Shown one piece after another: positions 52,723-61,878 of a DNA stretch of 64,000 nucleotides. The position numbers were made by a program, and so were the translations under genes. The notes under the pieces were generated by a model that worked only from the letters and a program-made list of their open reading frames with translations, made no database searches and was not told where the DNA came from. This DNA is from Bacteroidota bacterium (GTDB lineage Bacteria > Bacteroidota > Bacteroidia > Cytophagales > Cytophagaceae), in the NCBI GenBank assembly GCA_023458555.1, contig JAEWYS010000002.1, positions 368,248 to 432,247 on the forward strand, written 5' to 3'. Every line of letters starts with the position of its first letter. Position 1 is the stretch's first letter.

Positions 52723-55101
52723 TTAAAGCGGAGTCAGGTGCGCCTTATTTAAATGAACAACCCCAGCCTCATAAGATAACCCGGTATTGTCAAAGCCGTT
52801 TTTTTTAATCCTATAGTAAGTTGGATTCGGGGCACCATTGCTCCCTTGCGTGTCAGTCCCCATACTTTGTATAACCCATGATCCATTGAAGCTAGTTGTT
52901 TCTGTAATATCAACAGTCACTGACGTAAGTGTCGTAAAAGTGCGACTTGTTCGTATTATTATTTCATCGACATTAACAGGATGCATAGTGATACTAACAA
53001 TGTGCCATAAGTCAAATCCATAGGTATTTCCATCGTCTACCAGATTTACACTCAAGTTCCAGTTATATAGCTTAACAAAACTAAATAGTTGCGCGACTCT
53101 TCCGGTATTTACAAGATCATTTATTACCGGCGCATTTGTGCCTCCAAGAAAGAAATGCTTGGCTTTTAGAGGATTTGTATCAAAGCTGGTTATGTTGTTT
53201 ATCCAGTTATCAAGAATCTCAGTCATGTTTGCCTGGCTGAGATTATTATTACGAATATTCATCCAGTCAGAGAAAATGGAGATGCCAATCGGGAATACCA
53301 CATTCTGATTCATATCTCTTATATTCAACGTGCTTCCAACCGGCATAACAATATAATTGACCGGAAAAATTAATGCATGAGAAAGCTGACTCGGCCCAAG
53401 CTCCAACGCACTAAAAGTGGTTACATTTCCGGTTGTTGGAAATATAAATGCTTCCAGATTATTTGTTGTTCCGATAGAGACATAAGCATTTAAAGCATTA
53501 TTTTCACTAAAATCTATCTCTAAAGGTCCTGTTGACGATGCGTTATTAGCACAACGCAAATCTCTTATTTTCTTTCCTTTTACAGTTCCGTACAGTTTGT
53601 TATTGTTGGCTTGAAATACCTCAATATCCGCAAAATCATCCGGCAGTTGTGTAAAGCTATTATTCGTTATAAGCAATGTTGTTAACCCGGCAGGAAAATC
53701 CGGCAAGCTGCCCGATAGCTGATTATTTTCCAGATAATAAGTCCGGGCACTTGGCGCAAAGCTAACTTCTCCATACAGCTGATTATTCCGGGCATTAAGA
53801 ACTTCCAGATCAATTAAAGCGGAACAAAGTGACTCAAAAGTCTGATTTAGCTGATTATTGTTGCAGGTTAATCTCTTAATTATAATTGAATGCGGTGCGT
53901 CTATGCTTAAAAAAGTCAGATTCGCACTACTACAGTAAAAATCAAACATGTCTACCTGCTGCCCGGACCATTGCAATGAATTGATTCCGGACTGACCTTG
54001 CATGAAAAAGTTTCGGACATGTGACGAAGTCACCGAACTGATTCCGGATATATCATTATTGTCAATCAGCAGGTTTAGTAAGCTTTCCGGCAGCTGCGTA
54101 TTCCCATCTGCATCAGACAAGACTCCGTCCAGGCTCCTCCTGTTAATGACTCCGCTTCCATTTGGATAAACATAGTCTTTCAGCGTTTCACTTTCTGCCC
54201 GCGTCACAGCTGTATAGGAAGCACGCTCCCACGCGCCAAACTTTCGTACAGACCCCGCTTCAAAGTTTGCATCTATGAAGTCCTCTTTCGTAAATAAAGA
54301 ACGATAGGTCATGCCAGCTCTTTCTACCGGCCAACTTGCATGAAACTGACCTTGCGAGAAACTGGCCCTGTTAAACCGGACATAAAACGAGCAGACCCCG
54401 CTAAATGGCAGCCTTCGAATATCACATCCATACCCTTTACGATACATCAGGGCCACTTCTTTGTTCAGGGGCAGCCTGTTGCCCAGGCTAAACTCCTTCC
54501 AGATAGCCAGATCATAGATCGTAAATTCTCTATCAGAGGCATCCAGTTTCCCAATCGAAAGGTTTTCTATGTTTCTTAACTCAAGAGGAGGAGCGGTACC
54601 GGATTCAGTATAGCTACGCTGCTTTCCGTTCACGTATATATCCGGATAAAACGCACGAGAATCGCTTATCGAGCTATACCCTTTTTTTACCAGAACCACA
54701 TGCCGGATATTGGCTATTTCTTCTGTCAGAGTCAGCTTATTGGAAGGGATAGACATATTCGCATTATCTCTCCGCTCAATCACCAGTCTGCGATTCTCAA
54801 TATTTATTCTTAGTCCCCTGGTAAAATCAACGATCGAAGCAGCGGCTGATAAAATTGTCTGATCAATCGATATATCGACATTGGACAGCCAAAACGACAC
54901 AGCTCCTGCCTGATAGTATAATGCAAAAAGATAGGCTAGGTTATTGGCGACAACCGGTATATAAGCGCCGTTGATTCCAACCTCATTCCAGACACCATCA
55001 TAGTGCATCAGCCTTTGACCTTCATATAATACGATCGCATCCTCCCGCGTTCCGCTAAGCCTCAGACCATCGGTAAATATCCTGTCTCTGTAGTCCAGCA
55101 T
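52723..55101 (-). CDS. Large LamG-like and leucine-rich-repeat protein (tail-fibre/adhesin-like)
   Basis: 792 residues with no signal peptide or membrane segment. The N-terminal third (about 1-230) looks like a concanavalin/LamG fold: strand-rich, with YPDIYVNGKQRSY and LSIGKLDASDREFTIYDLAIWKEF. After about residue 340 come leucine-rich repeats (LLNLLIDNNDIS, LTCNNNQL, LEVLNARNNQL, TLLITNNSFTQLPDD). The C-terminal 100 residues are beta-rich. I do not recognise the whole protein. It begins 3 bp after its upstream neighbour and is fourth in the cassette. Confidence 0.75.
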   Translation of the reverse strand: MLDYRDRIFTDGLRLSGTREDAIVLYEGQRLMHYDGVWNEVGINGAYIPVVANNLAYLFALYYQAGAVSFWLSNVDISIDQTILSAAASIVDFTRGLRINIENRRLVIERRDNANMSIPSNKLTLTEEIANIRHVVLVKKGYSSISDSRAFYPDIYVNGKQRSYTESGTAPPLELRNIENLSIGKLDASDREFTIYDLAIWKEFSLGNRLPLNKEVALMYRKGYGCDIRRLPFSGVCSFYVRFNRASFSQGQFHASWPVERAGMTYRSLFTKEDFIDANFEAGSVRKFGAWERASYTAVTRAESETLKDYVYPNGSGVINRRSLDGVLSDADGNTQLPESLLNLLIDNNDISGISSVTSSHVRNFFMQGQSGINSLQWSGQQVDMFDFYCSSANLTFLSIDAPHSIIIKRLTCNNNQLNQTFESLCSALIDLEVLNARNNQLYGEVSFAPSARTYYLENNQLSGSLPDFPAGLTTLLITNNSFTQLPDDFADIEVFQANNNKLYGTVKGKKIRDLRCANNASSTGPLEIDFSENNALNAYVSIGTTNNLEAFIFPTTGNVTTFSALELGPSQLSHALIFPVNYIVMPVGSTLNIRDMNQNVVFPIGISIFSDWMNIRNNNLSQANMTEILDNWINNITSFDTNPLKAKHFFLGGTNAPVINDLVNTGRVAQLFSFVKLYNWNLSVNLVDDGNTYGFDLWHIVSITMHPVNVDEIIIRTSRTFTTLTSVTVDITETTSFNGSWVIQSMGTDTQGSNGAPNPTYYRIKKNGFDNTGLSYEAGVVHLNKAHLTPL

Positions 55102-55104
55102 AAT

Positions 55105-56136
55105 CTAGCTCAGCGGGTTAATAAACAATCTGAATCGGTTACTTCCGGTTGTAGCGACTGTTCCGACAACCTCAATATATACCTCATTTACAATACCGTC
55201 GACAAAGTCATATCCTGCATTTGTAACAGCCCAGCCGCTAATATCAATGTCAAACTCATCAATCAGGCGGCAGTCCACATCTGTATAGGCAATGGAAGGA
55301 TGAAGAACCGCGGTCAGTGTTATTTCCGTGCTACTTACAAAAGTGGCTACCGTTCTGCGTATACCGGATATTTCGACCATTCTTCCCGCATGCGAGGAAG
55401 TAAAGATTGCATTATTGGCGGTTACTGTAGTGGAATTGGCACTCACCGATACTTTATCGGTACTTCCATTCGCCAATACGACATTTGCGGACGTGAGCTC
55501 CAGACGAACTTTTCTTCCCAGCCCGGCATTTGTCAGACTATCTATGGTGACTTTCTGACCTGTAATACTTCTGTGCTGATAATCGACGGCCATATCAACC
55601 ACAGAACCCGTCTGCTCGCCGGCAGAAGAGTCTGACCTTCGCATATCCAGCCTGACCCATACATCGTTTTCGATGGCAAAATAGATATAATTACTGTCAC
55701 TGCTGATCGCTCCTTTCGGCCCTTCCCGGTCGCAGGTTTGGAAATTATAGAAAATGATGGCCCATTTTGTGTCATCATCCAGCTGAATTCCATTCGAATC
55801 GGGAAGATCAGGAAGGATCGATCCGTTGGCGATCTTATAGCTGGATGCAATAGTTCCGTTTACAGCAGACACCACATACTCACTGATTGTATCTGTTGTT
55901 TGCAACTGTTTTAGTGGTTTTTTGATATCCAGTCTTAGCAGATTCGGATCATCTCCAAGGGATAATTCATTGGCCACATTGACACTTAATGCTTTCTTAT
56001 AGGTGCTGTTGTCTGAAACATAGACCGAATGAGCGTCAATACCTCCTGAGAATTTCCACCTGCCCAATATTTCCGTTGTATTCTGAACAGCAGCCGACCA
56101 CCAGTCGGTTGTCAAAAATCGCTTCAATTTTTCCAT
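55105..56136 (-). CDS. Beta-rich protein of unknown function in the tail-fibre-like cassette
   Basis: 343 residues without signal peptide. The N-terminus MEKLKRFLTTDWWSAAV is amphipathic. The rest is predicted beta-rich, rich in Ser, Thr, Val and Asn, with segments like TTVTANNAIFTSSHAGRMVEISGIRR and STEITLTAVL that recall phage tail and baseplate-fibre proteins. I do not recognise a catalytic motif. It follows the beta-propeller gene by 40 bp and precedes the LRR gene by 3 bp. Confidence 0.65.
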   Translation of the reverse strand: MEKLKRFLTTDWWSAAVQNTTEILGRWKFSGGIDAHSVYVSDNSTYKKALSVNVANELSLGDDPNLLRLDIKKPLKQLQTTDTISEYVVSAVNGTIASSYKIANGSILPDLPDSNGIQLDDDTKWAIIFYNFQTCDREGPKGAISSDSNYIYFAIENDVWVRLDMRRSDSSAGEQTGSVVDMAVDYQHRSITGQKVTIDSLTNAGLGRKVRLELTSANVVLANGSTDKVSVSANSTTVTANNAIFTSSHAGRMVEISGIRRTVATFVSSTEITLTAVLHPSIAYTDVDCRLIDEFDIDISGWAVTNAGYDFVDGIVNEVYIEVVGTVATTGSNRFRLFINPLS

Positions 56137-56176
56137 TATTCCACAATAATCGTGTTAATTCGCTTTATATCGTTAT

Positions 56177-58615
56177 CTATTCGATCACAGGAAGCAAGGA
56201 GCCTCCGTTACACCAAACAGTATTACCTGACTGTGGCTGTCCGCCGGAAGCGGTTTCTTCGTCAGTATAGTTAAATAATACCATTGTTGAGCTTCCTTCC
56301 AGATCATTCATCGTCTTACCGGATTTCCTGTCAAATTTGTAATACGACAAAACATCGGATCTGAGCTGACGAGGCAACCTTCCCCGCAGCTTAAGGATCT
56401 GATCTGCTTCCTGATCCGTAATCAGCCGGTCAATACAAAAAAAGGACGAATAATAACTCGACCTCAACTGAATAACCGCCTGCGGGCCTGTATCAAAGCC
56501 GGAAAAGTCTCCACTACCGTTTTGAAAGGCAAAATATGCCTTGCTTCCGTTAAAATAGGTGTACCAGTTTGCGAAACCGATCCCGTCCTGACACAAAATC
56601 AGGCAATGCCAGTGGGTATTCCGCAAATTATTAAGGTTGGTCTGAAAAGACGGATGAATTCTATGCCTGGACGCTGCGATCTGGGCTCCCGCACCATTGA
56701 TCCGGTCCAATGTAAATATACCACTGCAATTCAAATATACCCTGTCGCTATTGTAATAGCCCGTGGATGATATATTCATTATTATACTGTTTGAGTTAGC
56801 CAGCTCCTCAAGATTATTCGTATTAAACCAGATTACATAGGTTCTTTGCTTATCATGTCTGATGCCCATATCCGATGCATTATTTATCCGGATATACTTA
56901 TTAGTCATCGATCGGGCTGCATTACCGATATGGTCTTGTTCTGGTATTCCACCCGGAATATAGGAGATATCTTTTACGACACGCACCTGATTATTTACCG
57001 TTGTACGAAACGCGTATAGCTCCTTTGTCAGATTATTCCACTCTCCATGCACATATTCATTGAGAGACCGGAACGGAGTCGCTGTACCTTTGTCGATCAA
57101 CAGGCTTGTTCCGTTCCTTTTTGACACCCAGATTCTGTTTCTGAATACGGACAGGTTTAATGCGCCACTTGTCGAACCGCCGGAACCGCTATTGATACTT
57201 TTTATAAATGCCCCGTTTTCATAGACATTAACAATAAATTCTGAACTATCGGAGATCAGTTCATATAAGAAGCGGCCCACATAGACTATATCAACCACTC
57301 CGCTTCTCGGATAGTTAGAAAACGAACGGGTAAGGGTATTGAACAGCCGAAGGCTCTGAGTTGCATTTCTGTATCCTGTAAACAGAACATCTTCCTGATA
57401 TTCTTTAATAGCAGCAAACTGAAGATTGAGGTTCTCGTCAGTTGCACCCACAATACTATCACTTACCGACAAATCAGAAACTTCAATAATATAGACGGTC
57501 TTGATGGCCGCTACATAGAGCTTGTTTTTGTAAAAACAGATTTTTGAAAGGCTCCCAGAACTATAGGTATATGCAGAAGTCCGTATCAGTGCATGCGTAT
57601 CGAGGTTTCTTTCTTCGATGGAGAAAAAAGAGGTTTCGGCATCCCGTGTCAGATAATATGCCTTGTCGGCAGAGTAATCAAAACTAACATCCATGACGAT
57701 ATTGCCCGGACTTGTCTGTAAAATTTCCGCACCGGCAAAATCCGGCTGCGGGGACAGAAAAACAGCGGTAGCACTATCAACTGCAATGGTCTTTGTAGTA
57801 TAAATCCCGCCTATGCTGCCGGTATAGCTCGTATGGAGCGCAAATACCGTATCGTTTTTGTTTACTACCGGATAGAAGATGTGGGGCTTAATATCGTATA
57901 TACGCAACTCCCTGGTATTGGCATTGATAATGACAGCTATATTTCCATCATTTCTGTAGAATAACACATAATGACCAAATACTATGGATGACGCGGCATT
58001 TGCACTAACAGCAATATCGTATTGCCTGATAAGTACCATGGTGTCAGCATCACGTACCCTCAGATGGTGATTGTTGCTGGTGCCACGCTCGATGGAAAAA
58101 ATCATGTTGTTCACAACCCTCAGATACATCATCTGCGTTTGAGGAGCCGGAAGTATCTCTACACTATAATCTGCCGTACTAATTTTTAAGTTTCGCTGAC
58201 TCGTCCAGCTGTTGCCGGAAGTATACAAGTACCCGTCAGAACAGGATATCGATTTTATATCGACAACAGATCCGGAGACGGAATAAGAAGAAAAATCGAG
58301 TGTTGAATATGCTGACAAATCATCAAGCTCCCTGACTTCTATAAGCGAATTATCGGGACTGGAGATTCCCGATACCGTGATAAACAGCTTTTCCGAAATT
58401 TCACAGATCTCCAGCTGCACACTTCCCGAAAAGTTATGTGTTTCATAACTCGCCAGCAAGGAGTAGTCATCCGCGTCATACAATAGCAGCAAAGGAGAAG
58501 CATGTCTGGTATATACAATAAACCGGTTATACAGCCTGTCATATACAAATGCCTGGCTGTTGGCCTGTATTACTCTGTCCTGTAGCTCAAAATAGGGAGA
58601 TCCTGAATAATGCAT
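56177..58615 (-). CDS. Beta-propeller plus LamG-like protein of the cassette
   Basis: 812 residues, no signal peptide. The first 540 or so residues carry repeated strand-turn units (YDADDYSLLASYETHNF, RDADTMVLIRQYDIAV, NANTRELRIYDI, FNTLTRSF) of YVTN/WD-like propellers. Residues about 570-760 resemble a LamG fold (RTYVIWFNTNN, NTHWHCLILCQDG, YYSSFFCIDRLI). The ATG at 58613-58615, 8 bp past the stop of the SGNH gene, is preferred to a TTG inside that gene. The role is probably binding a surface polymer. Confidence 0.7.
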   Translation of the reverse strand: MHYSGSPYFELQDRVIQANSQAFVYDRLYNRFIVYTRHASPLLLLYDADDYSLLASYETHNFSGSVQLEICEISEKLFITVSGISSPDNSLIEVRELDDLSAYSTLDFSSYSVSGSVVDIKSISCSDGYLYTSGNSWTSQRNLKISTADYSVEILPAPQTQMMYLRVVNNMIFSIERGTSNNHHLRVRDADTMVLIRQYDIAVSANAASSIVFGHYVLFYRNDGNIAVIINANTRELRIYDIKPHIFYPVVNKNDTVFALHTSYTGSIGGIYTTKTIAVDSATAVFLSPQPDFAGAEILQTSPGNIVMDVSFDYSADKAYYLTRDAETSFFSIEERNLDTHALIRTSAYTYSSGSLSKICFYKNKLYVAAIKTVYIIEVSDLSVSDSIVGATDENLNLQFAAIKEYQEDVLFTGYRNATQSLRLFNTLTRSFSNYPRSGVVDIVYVGRFLYELISDSSEFIVNVYENGAFIKSINSGSGGSTSGALNLSVFRNRIWVSKRNGTSLLIDKGTATPFRSLNEYVHGEWNNLTKELYAFRTTVNNQVRVVKDISYIPGGIPEQDHIGNAARSMTNKYIRINNASDMGIRHDKQRTYVIWFNTNNLEELANSNSIIMNISSTGYYNSDRVYLNCSGIFTLDRINGAGAQIAASRHRIHPSFQTNLNNLRNTHWHCLILCQDGIGFANWYTYFNGSKAYFAFQNGSGDFSGFDTGPQAVIQLRSSYYSSFFCIDRLITDQEADQILKLRGRLPRQLRSDVLSYYKFDRKSGKTMNDLEGSSTMVLFNYTDEETASGGQPQSGNTVWCNGGSLLPVIE

Positions 58616-58623
58616 ACTGGTCT

Positions 58624-60420
58624 TTATATGTTCAGGTCCTGAAATTTTTGTCTGATCAGCGTAGCCCAACGGGTATGGCCAGCCAGATTCAGATAGCCGC
58701 CACCGGGTGTATAGTATTTTTCCGCTCTGGTCAGGACTCCATCTTCACTCAGCTCATTATTGCCTGAGCCATCTGAATTAAATGCCTGTAGTTCCGTATC
58801 TTCATCCAGCAGCACAATTCCATCGGGAGCATGTGTCCAGGTCCCTTTAAGCAGATTGTTAAGCGTTACTACCTTAGAGTTATAATTTGTCGGATTAAGG
58901 CCTTCTGTTCCCGCATCGGAGGAAATGTATAGCGGATAGGTAGAAACAATGATATAATCATAGCCCACCGCCCTCGCTTCTCTTACATAGTTATTGAGAT
59001 TTGTAAAAACATTGCCGGCAGATGTCGAACCTGAAAGATCGTTGAGTCCGGCAAACAGAAATATTACATTCTTTTCCTGGCCCTTATTGTAGGTTATAAG
59101 AGCATCATTATTATTTACCAGACGGCTGTATATAGTCGAAAGCGGACGACCATTGACGCCCAGATTTGCAAAAGCATACTCTGCATTATAATCAGTCGCT
59201 ACCTGCTGGGCGATATTCTGCTGAATAGTATTATTACCCGGTCCCCAGCCCAATACATATCCGTCGCCTACGAAAAACACATGGTTTTTACTGTAGTCAT
59301 TTGCTGGGCGTCCAGCCAGACGCTCCGCTTTCTTTACAAGGGTGGCCAGCCTCTCTACCTGAAATTCCGTCAGAAATTCTGAGACAAAATAAAAAGATAT
59401 ATGCCCCATAGCCGGAGCCAGCTGGATCATGTTCGAATTGAAGGATACCTGTGGCGCAGTATTGGTCCCAAACAGCTTCCCATCTATATAATAGCGGGAT
59501 ACATTGGCAGCAGCTGTTCCGACGTGCAAAAACGAGGTGTCCTGCCGGGCATTAAAAATAGTGGAAACAGATCGTGCACTGTTATTGCTAAGATTGACAG
59601 AAGGAGCTCCGTTATTATCTGACGGAAACCAGAAAGACAAATGATTTACCGCCTGGGAGCCAAATATCGTCCGTGAGTTGTTCCGCACATCGTCTCTGAG
59701 ATAGAAGCCCATCGCCACATTGGTTGACTGCACCTGATTGCAGGGGATACCGGTACTGTAGCTGGTTGTTGCGGAAGCATTTCCTATTCCATTGACAGAA
59801 AAGTTACTATCCTGTCCATCTGCAAAAGAGGCGTTGTTTTTATATTTCAGCTTTTGCCTTCTTCCTCCCGGACCGGATCCGACGCAGAAGTACAATTCAT
59901 CCAGCCGATACCAGATATTATCTGATTTCAGCTCATCAATCAGAACCTTTAATGCATTGATTTCATCCTCCGACAAGGTCGATTCAGCCGCCGCATGTCT
60001 GGATATAAAATCCTGGTATACGGGATCATCTGATACTGTCTGAGCCGATGTGTATTTTACCTCAATTCTGTCTCCTGGGATGAGATTATCAAACGTAAAA
60101 GCAAGCTTATTCTGGTCAGGAAGATATATATATTGCCCTTCATACACATATACATGATCAATCATTATCAGATCAAAGCTGGCTGCTTCATATCCTATAT
60201 CAACGCATGGATAATCCACACCGTCAATAGTAACTATTTCGCCATTGTACCAGACACTGACAACGTATTTATGCAGAATCTCCAGACCGGTTACCTCGGA
60301 AGGAGCAATCGGATCATCCTTATGTCTGAAGCTGTCAAATGTATCATTGAAATTGGATTCCGTCGGCTGATCCCCGGTCTTAAACCAGTTCTTAATTGTA
60401 GCTAAAGAAACTTTTGTCAT
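58624..60420 (-). CDS. Modular protein: tail-like N-terminus, LamG-like middle, degenerate SGNH hydrolase domain
   Basis: 598 residues, no signal peptide. Residues 7-40 (ATIKNWFKTGDQPTESNF and DSFRHKDDPI) match, from memory, an N-terminal segment recurring in Bacteroidota phage-tail-like proteins, possibly an anchoring part. Residues about 195-345 look like a LamG fold. Residues about 378-598 are SGNH-hydrolase-like: block II Gly (NLGVNGRPLSTI), block III GLND (458-461) and a terminal His582 (NLAGHTRW). Block I, normally GDS, reads GDG (385-387), so the nucleophilic serine is missing. It is the first gene of the cassette. Confidence 0.72.
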   Translation of the reverse strand: MTKVSLATIKNWFKTGDQPTESNFNDTFDSFRHKDDPIAPSEVTGLEILHKYVVSVWYNGEIVTIDGVDYPCVDIGYEAASFDLIMIDHVYVYEGQYIYLPDQNKLAFTFDNLIPGDRIEVKYTSAQTVSDDPVYQDFISRHAAAESTLSEDEINALKVLIDELKSDNIWYRLDELYFCVGSGPGGRRQKLKYKNNASFADGQDSNFSVNGIGNASATTSYSTGIPCNQVQSTNVAMGFYLRDDVRNNSRTIFGSQAVNHLSFWFPSDNNGAPSVNLSNNSARSVSTIFNARQDTSFLHVGTAAANVSRYYIDGKLFGTNTAPQVSFNSNMIQLAPAMGHISFYFVSEFLTEFQVERLATLVKKAERLAGRPANDYSKNHVFFVGDGYVLGWGPGNNTIQQNIAQQVATDYNAEYAFANLGVNGRPLSTIYSRLVNNNDALITYNKGQEKNVIFLFAGLNDLSGSTSAGNVFTNLNNYVREARAVGYDYIIVSTYPLYISSDAGTEGLNPTNYNSKVVTLNNLLKGTWTHAPDGIVLLDEDTELQAFNSDGSGNNELSEDGVLTRAEKYYTPGGGYLNLAGHTRWATLIRQKFQDLNI

Positions 60421-60736
60421 TCGATAAAATCAAAAATTTAATAGGTTCAGTGAAAAAATAACCACCGAAAAATTCACACTTAAACTATTCATTAAATACT
60501 CATCAATCAGGGATAAGTCCACACCGGCAACCATTTGAAAAAAAACCTGTTGATTTAAGTCGGTTTTTAAATATTAAAAATTAGTAACAATAAAGCAACT
60601 ATTAGCAATCTTAATTTCCACCGGCAAACACAATCTGCTACAAGACAGGAAATATAAAAAACAAAACAACATCAGAAATCTTCGCAATCCTGTAAAAAAA
60701 TACTTCTCTGGCAGATTTATCCAAACAGCTTTTTAT
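60421..60736. other. Intergenic region upstream of the tail-fibre-like cassette
   Basis: 316 bp, AT-rich, no gene or clear Bacteroidota promoter recognised on either strand. It separates the cassette from the radical SAM gene on the same strand. Confidence 0.5.
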
Positions 60737-61690
60737 TTATAAATATTTCAGCGACACCATATCTGCCAGATTATTACAATATTCTTTTTCACAACGAATC
60801 ATGTGACGGGGCAGATGGAAATTCCGCTGCCATATCGTACCCAGAATTCCTCCCTGCAGACACCAGCCTCTGCTGACCAGTCCCTCATTATTGATTGCCA
60901 GATGGTCCAGACCGATATTGCACTGACAGCCATACCAGCGATTCCGGCTGAGCGCGTGAATTTCTGCGGAGGTTATCAGCTCCGCAGAACCATCATCATA
61001 CAACAGATTCATTCTGCCTTTATAGTCATCATGAATGCTTTCCGTAAAGTATTGCCGGTACTGCTCTGCCATTATATTCCGTTCATTTTCCGTATATGTC
61101 CGGACAGCACTGTGCACATCTGCCAGATCTCCCATGACCGGCTGAAGGGAAACTCTGATTCCCGTAGCTTCATAGACTTCAATGGCAATATCCAGCAGCT
61201 CTTTAAAAAAATCCGGCTCCATCAAAAAATGAGCGACCACATTTTTCCCTGCTTTTAAAAGATCAGCCACTTTAATAAAATGGTCTTTTGAGGTATGCTC
61301 ATAATGATACGAAAGCAGCACTCTGTCATAATAAGGCAATGATTTTTCCCACCAGCTGAGCGATCTTGACCCATTGGACAAAAAGTTAATCCGGATAGGC
61401 CGGTCCTGGCTTTTCAGATACTGGCAGCATCTTAAAAAATCAGGCCACATCGTTGTTTCCCCGCCTGTAAAAGAAAACATAATACTTTTCTCCTCAGGTA
61501 TCTGGGGCAACAGCACATCACAAAACCGGACAAAGTCATCAAAGCCCAGCCACCGGAAATTTCCGGCATGCAATACCGGCGGACAATAGGAGCATTTATA
61601 ATTGCAGGTATTTCCGACTGACCAGTCAATGAAAAAAATATTTCTGAAAAAATCTGTCTCCGCTTCTACCTTAATTAATTTCCTGTTCAT
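60737..61690 (-). CDS. Radical SAM protein with C-terminal cysteine-rich (SPASM-like) region
   Basis: 317 residues. The radical SAM cluster motif CxxxCxxC is at C29, C33 and C36 (NTCNYKCSYC); FSFTGGETTMWPDFL is the GGE motif. C-terminal cysteines (YGCQCN, GWCLQGG, IRCEKEYCNN) suggest an auxiliary iron-sulfur cluster. Substrate is unknown: such enzymes modify peptides, sugars or cofactors. No short precursor peptide was recognised nearby. It lies upstream of the tail-fibre-like cassette on the same strand. ATG at 61688-61690 chosen; earlier codons need a TTG. Confidence 0.87.
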   Translation of the reverse strand: MNRKLIKVEAETDFFRNIFFIDWSVGNTCNYKCSYCPPVLHAGNFRWLGFDDFVRFCDVLLPQIPEEKSIMFSFTGGETTMWPDFLRCCQYLKSQDRPIRINFLSNGSRSLSWWEKSLPYYDRVLLSYHYEHTSKDHFIKVADLLKAGKNVVAHFLMEPDFFKELLDIAIEVYEATGIRVSLQPVMGDLADVHSAVRTYTENERNIMAEQYRQYFTESIHDDYKGRMNLLYDDGSAELITSAEIHALSRNRWYGCQCNIGLDHLAINNEGLVSRGWCLQGGILGTIWQRNFHLPRHMIRCEKEYCNNLADMVSLKYL

Positions 61691-61840
61691 GAAAGCTAAA
61701 AATAGTATAGACAATTAGTATATCTGCGCTGATCGCTGACAACTATGGAACAACCCAATATATACATTATTCAGCAATAATGTCAAACTCTGTATTTGCC
61801 ACATTCCGCTGTTTTTATGTAATACAACAAGTTACTTTAC

Positions 61841-61848
61841 TATCTTTG
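61841..61848 (+). promoter_or_regulatory. Possible -7 element of the membrane glycosyltransferase gene
   Basis: TATCTTTG matches TAnnTTTG exactly, 30 bp before the ATG. No good -33 TTG lies at the right distance. Confidence 0.35.
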
Positions 61849-61878
61849 AGCCACACTCCATAGCGTATAAAAACAGTT

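Noticed and set aside
52056..60420. Complete prophage
   Set aside because: No terminase, portal, capsid, tail tube, lysis or integrase genes and no att-like repeats were recognised around the cassette.
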